Shown: positions 5,726 through 10,193 of the stretch, in pieces
Layout: every line of letters starts with the position of its first letter
Numbering within the stretch: position 1 is the first letter of the stretch
Assembly (NCBI GenBank): GCA_021790375.1
Contig: JAJYEB010000042.1
Location: 1-10,193, forward strand
Direction of reading: 5' to 3'
From: Chloroflexota bacterium
GTDB lineage: Bacteria > Chloroflexota > Limnocylindria > Limnocylindrales > CSP1-4
DNA length: 10,193 nt
The notes under the pieces: generated by a model
Seen by the model: only the letters and a program-made list of their open reading frames with translations
Database searches by the model: none
Told to the model about the DNA's origin: nothing
Made by a program: the position numbers and the translations under genes

Positions 5726-5763
5726 ATCCCGGCACACTCAGCCGGCCGGAACCGGGATACTAC
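5726..5763. promoter_or_regulatory. Divergent SDR promoter region with inverted repeat
   Basis: ATCCCGG (5726-5732) and CCGGGAT (5752-5758) form a perfect 7-bp inverted repeat with a 19-bp centre that contains CCGGCCGG. The right arm overlaps ATACTAC (5757-5763), the same 7-mer found in the PHP/Nudix promoter. Read rightward this gives GATACT (5756-5761), and leftward TAGTAT (5762-5757), as -10 candidates for the two SDR genes, leaving 5' leaders of about 60 and 90 bases. A regulator binding the repeat could control both genes. The repeat is seen; its function is inferred. Confidence 0.4.
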
Positions 5764-5810
5764 TCGTCGTCCCACACCATCCGCCCCGCCCGAGGACGGG
5801 CAGCCGCATC

Positions 5811-5816
5811 GGAGGG
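5811..5816 (+). promoter_or_regulatory. Ribosome binding site of the second SDR gene
   Basis: GGAGGG lies 8 bases before ATG 5825 and fixes the start of this gene within a frame that stays open far upstream. Confidence 0.75.
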
Positions 5817-5824
5817 TGCAACGC

Positions 5825-6571
5825 ATGGGAGAGACCGTGGCAACGGAGCACGTCCGGCATCGCGTCGTGGTGACGGGCGGCGCGAGCGGGATCGGCTTGG
5901 CCACCGCGAAGCGCTTCCTGGACGACGGGGCGCGCGTCGTCGCGATCGACATCGATTCGGAGGCCCTCGAGCGCGCCCGTGACGACCTGCCCGGGCTCGA
6001 CGGCGTACCCGCGGACGTCAGCGACGCGGCGCAGGTCGGGGCCGCGTTCGCCGAGGTCGACCGGCTCATGGGCGGCGTGGACGTGCTGGTCGCGAACGCG
6101 GGCATCAGCGTCCGCCGGCGGTTCCTCGACATCGAGCCCGCGCAGTGGGCGCGGGTCATCGGGGTCAACCTCACCGGCGCCTTCCTGTGTGCCCAGGCGG
6201 CCATCCGCCGGATGGCGGCACAGGGCTCCGGCGTGGTCCTCTTCACCTCGTCCACCAACGGGCTCGACGGACACCCCCTCTATGCCGACTACAACGCGTC
6301 CAAGGCGGGGATCAACCTGCTGATGAAGACCATCGCCCTGGAGCACGCTCCGTGGCTCCGCTCGAACGCCGTGTGCCCCGGCTACGTGCTGACTCCCATG
6401 CAGCAGTCGGAATACACGCCGGAGATGCTCGAGGCGGTCAACCGGCAGATCCCGATGGGACGCCACGCCCGCCCGGACGAGATCGCCGCATTGTTCGCGT
6501 TCCTCGCATCGGACGAGGCGGCGTACATCACCGGCCAGTGCATCAGCATCGACGGGGGCGAGACCGCATGA
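5825..6571 (+). CDS. Short-chain dehydrogenase/reductase, first gene of the P-protein-like operon
   Basis: This 248-residue classical SDR has TGGASGIG (residues 17-24), Asp42 after the second strand (VVAIDID, indicating NAD(H) preference), NAG (91-93), Asn115, and catalytic Ser143, Tyr156 and Lys160 (FTSSTNG and YNASK). The C-terminal DEAAYITGQ and SIDGGE segment is standard for the family. It should catalyse NAD-linked oxidation of an alcohol or reduction of a ketone or imine. The start at ATG 5825 is fixed by GGAGGG at 8 bases and by the short N-terminus before the first strand. Its stop overlaps the start of the GcvPA-like gene as ATGA (6568-6571), so the three genes to 9617 form a translationally coupled operon. 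That coupling suggests the SDR acts on the substrate or product of the PLP enzyme encoded next. Confidence 0.94.
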   Translation: MGETVATEHVRHRVVVTGGASGIGLATAKRFLDDGARVVAIDIDSEALERARDDLPGLDGVPADVSDAAQVGAAFAEVDRLMGGVDVLVANAGISVRRRFLDIEPAQWARVIGVNLTGAFLCAQAAIRRMAAQGSGVVLFTSSTNGLDGHPLYADYNASKAGINLLMKTIALEHAPWLRSNAVCPGYVLTPMQQSEYTPEMLEAVNRQIPMGRHARPDEIAALFAFLASDEAAYITGQCISIDGGETA

Positions 6572-7965
6572 GCACGGGGCGCGACGCAGTTCACCCGTAC
6601 ATCCCCAGCAGCGTCCCCGCGATGCGGGACGCGATGCTGCGCACCATCGGCGTCCGTGACGTGGACGAGCTCTACGCGGACATCCCCCCGGCGCTGCGGC
6701 TGGAGCGGCCCCTGCGGCTGCCGGAGCCGCTCGCCTCGGAACACGACCTGCGCCGGCACGTGGACGAGCTCCTGGCCAGGAACACCAGCACGAGCGAGGC
6801 ACTCAGCTTCCTTGGCGCCGGCTGCTACCGGCACTTCGTCCCCGCGGTGTGCGACGAGGTCAATGGTCGCTCGGAGTTCCTGACGGCGTACGGCGGGGAG
6901 CCGTACGAGGATCACGGCCGTTTCCAGGCGCTGTTCGAGTACGGCAGCATGATGGGCGAGCTGCTCGAGATGGACGTCGTCAGCGTCCCGACCTTCGATG
7001 GGGCCCAGGCGGCGGCGACCGCGCTCCGCATGGCGGGCCGGATCACCGGGCGCTCCCGGGTGCTGGTGCCTGCCTCCACCAGCCCGCAGCGGCGTTCCGT
7101 GATCGACAACTACGTCGACGGAGCGCTCGACGTGGCCGAGGTCGCGTACGACCCGGACACGGGACTGCTCGACCTGGGCGACCTGCGCGCGAAGCTCTCC
7201 GACGACACCGCGGCGGTCTTCATGGAGAACCCGACCTACCTCGGGCTGATCGAGGCGCAGGCGCCCGAGATCGTCCGGCTCGCGCACGCCGGCGGTGCGC
7301 TCGCGATCGCGGGCGTGGACCCGTCCTCGCTCGGGGTCGTGGCGGCGCCGGGCGCCTACGGCGCCGACATCGCGTGCGGCGACCTCCAGCCGCTGGGCAT
7401 CCACATGTACTTCGGGGGCGGGCAGGGCGGCTTCATCGCGTCTCCCGACGAGCAGCGGTTCGTGGCGGAGTACCCGTCGCGCCTGTTCGGGCTGACGCGC
7501 ACCTCCGTCGAGGGCGAGTACGGGTTCGGGGACGTGGCCTGGGAGCGCACCAGCTTCCACGGCCGGGAGCAGGCCCGGGAATTCGTGGGCACCGCGGCGG
7601 CGCTGTGGGGCATCACCGCCGGCGTCTACCTTGCGCTCATGGGCCCGCAGGGCATGGCCGAGCTCGGCGAGACGTGCATGCGCCTGGCCCGGTATGCCGC
7701 CGGACGGCTGTCGTCCATCCCCGGGACGCGGGCGCCCCGCTTCTCCGGTGTCCCGTTCAAGGAGTTCGCGGTCGACTTCTCCGGGACCGGGCGCACGGTC
7801 GCCGAGATCAACGCCGCCCTCCTCGAGGAAGGGGTCTTCGGCGGCGCGGACCTGTCCGCACAGTTCCCGGAGCTCGGGCAATCGGCGCTGTACTGCGTGA
7901 CCGAGATGCTCACGCGCGACGACATCGACCGGCTGGCGGACACGCTGCGGCGGGTGCTGGCGTGA
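6568..7965 (+). CDS. GcvPA-like protein: divergent homologue of glycine decarboxylase P-protein subunit 1
   Basis: The 465-residue protein follows the whole alpha-subunit pattern of split P-proteins: an N-terminal PYIPSSVPAMRDAMLRTIGV with DIPPALR; FLGAGCYRHFVPAV (from residue 81), then SEFLTAY; FEYGSMMGELLEMDV; CGDLQPLGIHM with FGG (about 270-283); and a YLALMGPQGM segment late. In the standard enzyme this subunit pairs with the PLP-binding GcvPB to decarboxylate glycine onto lipoyl-GcvH. Key stretches differ here. The usual region with T-P-Y-Q-x-E-x-S-Q-G after TAY is replaced by GGEPYEDHGRFQ. The REKATSNICTNQ region is replaced by REQAREFVGTAAALWG (residues 333-348). GDGQ is GDLQ. This points to altered function, so I give no gcvPA symbol. 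It starts at ATG 6568, overlapping the SDR stop, and its own stop overlaps the next start as GTGA. Confidence 0.85.
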   Translation: MSTGRDAVHPYIPSSVPAMRDAMLRTIGVRDVDELYADIPPALRLERPLRLPEPLASEHDLRRHVDELLARNTSTSEALSFLGAGCYRHFVPAVCDEVNGRSEFLTAYGGEPYEDHGRFQALFEYGSMMGELLEMDVVSVPTFDGAQAAATALRMAGRITGRSRVLVPASTSPQRRSVIDNYVDGALDVAEVAYDPDTGLLDLGDLRAKLSDDTAAVFMENPTYLGLIEAQAPEIVRLAHAGGALAIAGVDPSSLGVVAAPGAYGADIACGDLQPLGIHMYFGGGQGGFIASPDEQRFVAEYPSRLFGLTRTSVEGEYGFGDVAWERTSFHGREQAREFVGTAAALWGITAGVYLALMGPQGMAELGETCMRLARYAAGRLSSIPGTRAPRFSGVPFKEFAVDFSGTGRTVAEINAALLEEGVFGGADLSAQFPELGQSALYCVTEMLTRDDIDRLADTLRRVLA

Positions 7966-9617
7966 GCGCGGGTGCCGGCGCGAACGCGGGCGTCCCGCCC
8001 GCTCCGGGCGCCCCGCCCGCGCTGCGCCGGTTCCACGCAGCCCGGTGGGAGGAACCGGTCATCTTCGAGCTGTCCGTCCCTGGGGCGCGGGGGGTGCTCC
8101 CGCCCCGGCCGGATCGCGACGTGCCGGAGCTGGCCGACGACGAGCGCGTGCCGGCGGCCGTTCGCCGTCGCCGGCCGCCCGCGCTCCCCGAGCTCCCGCA
8201 GCAGGCGGTGGCACGGCACTACCTGCGGCTCTCGCAGGAGACCCTCGGCGCGGACCTCAACGTGGACGTGGGCCAGGGCACCTGCACCATGAAGTACAGC
8301 CCCAAGGTCCACGACCAGCTGGCGCGCAGTCCCCGGCTCGCGGAGCTCCATCCCCTCCAGGACGAGCGCACGGTCCAGGGGATCCTCGAGGTGATGTACG
8401 GGCTGGACCTCCAGCTCCGCGAGATCTCCGGCATGGATGCGTTCACCCTGCAGCCCGCCAGCGGATCGCAGGCCATCTACGCGGCCGCGGCGATGCTCCG
8501 AGCCTGGCATCGGTCACGCGGCCAGTACCCGGTGCGCGACGAGATCGTCACCACCATCTTCTCGCACCCCTCCGATGCCGCGGCGGCCCACGTCGCGGGC
8601 TTCCGGATCGTGACGCTCCAGCCGGGCCCGCGCGGGCACCCCGACCTGGACGCGCTCCGCGCCGTCCTGGGAGAGCGGACCGCGGGCCTCTTCATCACGA
8701 ACCCGGAGGACACCGGGATCTTCAACCCCGACATCGCGGAGTTCACCCGCCTGGTCCACGAGGCGGGCGGCCTGTGCGTGTACGACCAGGCCAACGCCAA
8801 CGGGCTGCTCGGCATCACCAGGGCGCGCGAGGCAGGGTTCGACGCGTGCTTCTTCAACCTGCACAAGACGTTCTCGACGCCGCACGGGTCGGGCGGTCCC
8901 GCCTGCGGAGCGCTCGGCGTCCGGTCGATCCTCGAGCCGTTCCTGCCCGCGCCCGTCGTCACGTTCGACGGCGAGCGCTACCACCTGGACGCCGCCCGCC
9001 CGCAGAGCGTGGGCAGGGTCCGCACCTGGTACGGGGTCCCGGAGGTGCACCTGCGCGCCTACGCGTGGATCGCGAGCCTGGGCGCGGAGGGGCTGCGGGC
9101 GGTGGCCGAGTCGGCCGTGCTGTGCAACAACTACCTCCTCGAACGCGTCCGCCGGATCCGCGGCGTCGAGGTGCCCTGGCCGGACCGGCGGCGCCTCGAA
9201 CAGGTCCGCTACAGCTTCGAACCGCTGCGCAGGGAGACCGGCATCGGCTCGGAGGACGTCGGGCGGCGCATGGCGGACTTCGGGGCGCACTACTGGACGA
9301 GCCACCACCCCTGGCTGGTGCCCGAGCCGTTCACGCTGGAGCCGACCGAGTCATACTCGCAGCAGGAGCTCGACGAGTACGCGGCGATGCTCGAGCGAGT
9401 CAGCCGGGAGGCGTACGAGGACCCCGAGCTGGTGCGCACGGCGCCGCATGCCAGCGTGGTGCACCGGCACGATCACGGGCCGCTGGACGACCCGTCGCGC
9501 TGGGCAATCACCTGGCGGGCGTACCTGCGCAAGCGGCGGGAGGCCGGCGGCGGGGATCCCGGCGGAGATCCCGGCGAGGCGGCCCCGGACCGGGCCGCCG
9601 AGAGACCCCCGCGATGA
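7962..9617 (+). CDS. GcvPB-like protein: divergent PLP-binding P-protein subunit 2
   Basis: This 551-residue protein is longer than typical GcvPB (roughly 475-520), with an Ala/Gly/Pro-rich N-terminus (about 20 residues) and a low-complexity C-terminal tail (GGDPGGDPGE). Family landmarks are FELSVPGARGV, CTMKY (108-112), LHPLQDERTVQG, ISGMDAFTLQPASGSQA, NLHKTFSTPHG with Schiff-base Lys302, SVGRVRTWYG and LEPTESYSQQELDEY. These make it a fold-type I PLP enzyme of the glycine decarboxylase family. Deviations from glycine-specific members: LGSCTMKY is GQGTCTMKY, the SAHGTNPAS loop is FSHPSDAAAA (His202 kept), the DGAN motif is DQAN (Asp275 kept), and GGGGPG after the lysine is GSGGPAC. The likely role is PLP-dependent decarboxylation or a related step on an amino acid other than, or besides, glycine. 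GTG 7962 overlaps the upstream stop; no Shine-Dalgarno sequence is evident, so translation relies on coupling. Confidence 0.87.
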   Translation: MSAGAGANAGVPPAPGAPPALRRFHAARWEEPVIFELSVPGARGVLPPRPDRDVPELADDERVPAAVRRRRPPALPELPQQAVARHYLRLSQETLGADLNVDVGQGTCTMKYSPKVHDQLARSPRLAELHPLQDERTVQGILEVMYGLDLQLREISGMDAFTLQPASGSQAIYAAAAMLRAWHRSRGQYPVRDEIVTTIFSHPSDAAAAHVAGFRIVTLQPGPRGHPDLDALRAVLGERTAGLFITNPEDTGIFNPDIAEFTRLVHEAGGLCVYDQANANGLLGITRAREAGFDACFFNLHKTFSTPHGSGGPACGALGVRSILEPFLPAPVVTFDGERYHLDAARPQSVGRVRTWYGVPEVHLRAYAWIASLGAEGLRAVAESAVLCNNYLLERVRRIRGVEVPWPDRRRLEQVRYSFEPLRRETGIGSEDVGRRMADFGAHYWTSHHPWLVPEPFTLEPTESYSQQELDEYAAMLERVSREAYEDPELVRTAPHASVVHRHDHGPLDDPSRWAITWRAYLRKRREAGGGDPGGDPGEAAPDRAAERPPR

Positions 9618-9635
9618 CCGGAGTCGCCGGCCCGG

Positions 9636-10193
9636 TTACTCCCCCAGCCAGGCGGAGAGGTCGACCGGCTTCAGCCGCGGGCTGGGCGTGACCCCCGGGA
9701 TCCGTCCGCGCTTGGCGATCGGCTTCCCGTCGATCTCCTTCAGGTCGCCGGTGAAGTCGATGGGGCTCGCCCCGCTGATGTAGCTGCCGACCGCGAAGGA
9801 GTCCACGGGGGCTCCGCGCTCCTTGAAATACGCAATCCGGTCGGGGTTGAGGCCGCCGCTGATGATGATCCTGACGTGCTGGTACCCGGCCTGGTCGAGC
9901 CTGGCGCGAACCTCCGTCACCAGGTCGGCCGTCACGCGACCACGCTCGGACGGGGTGTCCAGCCGGATCCCGTAGAGCCGGTCGCCCAGCGCATCGGCCA
10001 CCCGCAGCGCCTCCTCGGCCTCGTCCTTGAAGGTGTCCACCAGGACGATGCGGGGGACGTCCGGCGGCAGATCCCGGTCGAACGCCTCGGCGGCGCGGAC
10101 CGTGTCGCCGAACATCAGCACGAGCGCGTGGGGCATGGTGCCGGTCGGGCGCAGCCCGGACAGTCGCGCGCCTGCCGGCGTCGAGGCGCCCAC
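9636..10193 (-). CDS. pncB: Nicotinate phosphoribosyltransferase, C-terminal part (5' end outside window)
   Basis: The gene is read leftward and enters from beyond the right edge; 185 codons and a TAA stop are visible. Family landmarks are GTMPHA (about residues 18-23 of the visible part), VDTFKDE, RLDTPSERG, the phosphate-binding SGGLN (about 112-116), SFAVGSY, and DFTGDLKEIDGKPIAKRGR near the C-terminus. These match nicotinate phosphoribosyltransferases, which make nicotinate mononucleotide from nicotinate and PRPP in the Preiss-Handler NAD salvage pathway. It converges with the GcvPB-like gene across an 18-base gap and so is probably an independent transcription unit. The frame is already open at the last base, so the true start lies outside. 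A related phosphoribosyltransferase is a less likely alternative. Confidence 0.9.
   Translation of the reverse strand: MGASTPAGARLSGLRPTGTMPHALVLMFGDTVRAAEAFDRDLPPDVPRIVLVDTFKDEAEEALRVADALGDRLYGIRLDTPSERGRVTADLVTEVRARLDQAGYQHVRIIISGGLNPDRIAYFKERGAPVDSFAVGSYISGASPIDFTGDLKEIDGKPIAKRGRIPGVTPSPRLKPVDLSAWLGE

Noticed and set aside
3686..5824. Upstream extension of the second SDR frame to 3686, giving a 961-residue protein
   Set aside because: The frame crosses three other genes and the divergent promoter. A good Shine-Dalgarno sequence and a typical SDR N-terminus place the start at 5825.
6382..7881. Antisense open frame of 499 codons across the GcvPA-like gene
   Set aside because: It is a composition shadow of a gene with clear family motifs; no recognisable domain.
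9546..9576. Short repeated GATCCCGGCG units near the end of the GcvPB-like gene
   Set aside because: They encode a GGDPGGDPGE low-complexity tail and are only two copies; no evidence of a separate element.
1..10193. CRISPR arrays, insertion sequences, transposase or integrase genes, riboswitches
   Set aside because: No spaced repeat series, transposase or integrase motifs, terminal inverted repeats, or recognisable riboswitch cores were seen on either strand.

Overview
The window is high-GC bacterial DNA, roughly 70% G+C by eye, with tightly packed genes, frequent GTG starts and 4-nt stop/start overlaps. The gene set is a split glycine-dehydrogenase pair, a CehA/McbA-type PHP hydrolase, a TPR protein and a nicotinate phosphoribosyltransferase. 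It suggests a high-GC Chloroflexota or Actinomycetota lineage, possibly environmental. This placement is an inference; there is no rRNA or other firm phylogenetic marker.

Layout. (1) 1-797: 3' part of an HtrA/DegP-type serine protease, + strand. (2) 798-1269: gene-poor stretch with a probable remnant of a helix-turn-helix protein on the - strand. (3) 1270-1931: a vapBC-type toxin-antitoxin module on the - strand with a perfect inverted-repeat operator. (4) 2177-2252: tRNA-Asn(GTT), - strand, with encoded CCA. The terminal 13 bp at its 3' end recur as a direct repeat at 806-818, so regions 2 and 3 lie between att-like repeats. (5) 2421-4179: a PHP-domain hydrolase (-) and a Nudix hydrolase (+), transcribed divergently from a 19-bp gap that seems to hold two overlapping -10 elements. 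(6) 4184-4762: a small TPR protein (-), convergent with the Nudix gene. (7) 4880-6571: two short-chain dehydrogenases transcribed divergently from a 159-bp gap. (8) 6568-9617: two genes for divergent homologues of the split glycine decarboxylase P-protein (GcvPA-like and GcvPB-like), coupled to the second SDR by 4-nt overlaps. (9) 9636-10193: 3' part of a nicotinate phosphoribosyltransferase gene (-).

How the genes relate. SDR - GcvPA-like - GcvPB-like is a clear three-gene operon. Both P-protein subunits keep the overall family pattern, and the GcvPB-like subunit keeps the PLP lysine in its NLHKTFSTPHG motif. Several motifs that are almost invariant in true glycine decarboxylase are replaced in both. 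No GcvH or GcvT gene is visible here. The best candidate for an undescribed system is therefore a P-protein-like PLP decarboxylase of altered specificity working with one or two NAD-type SDRs. The other point worth attention is transcription: the divergent PHP/Nudix pair and vapB all show a -10-like hexamer 6-8 nt before the start codon, which fits leaderless mRNAs. The SDR and TPR genes instead have good Shine-Dalgarno sequences.
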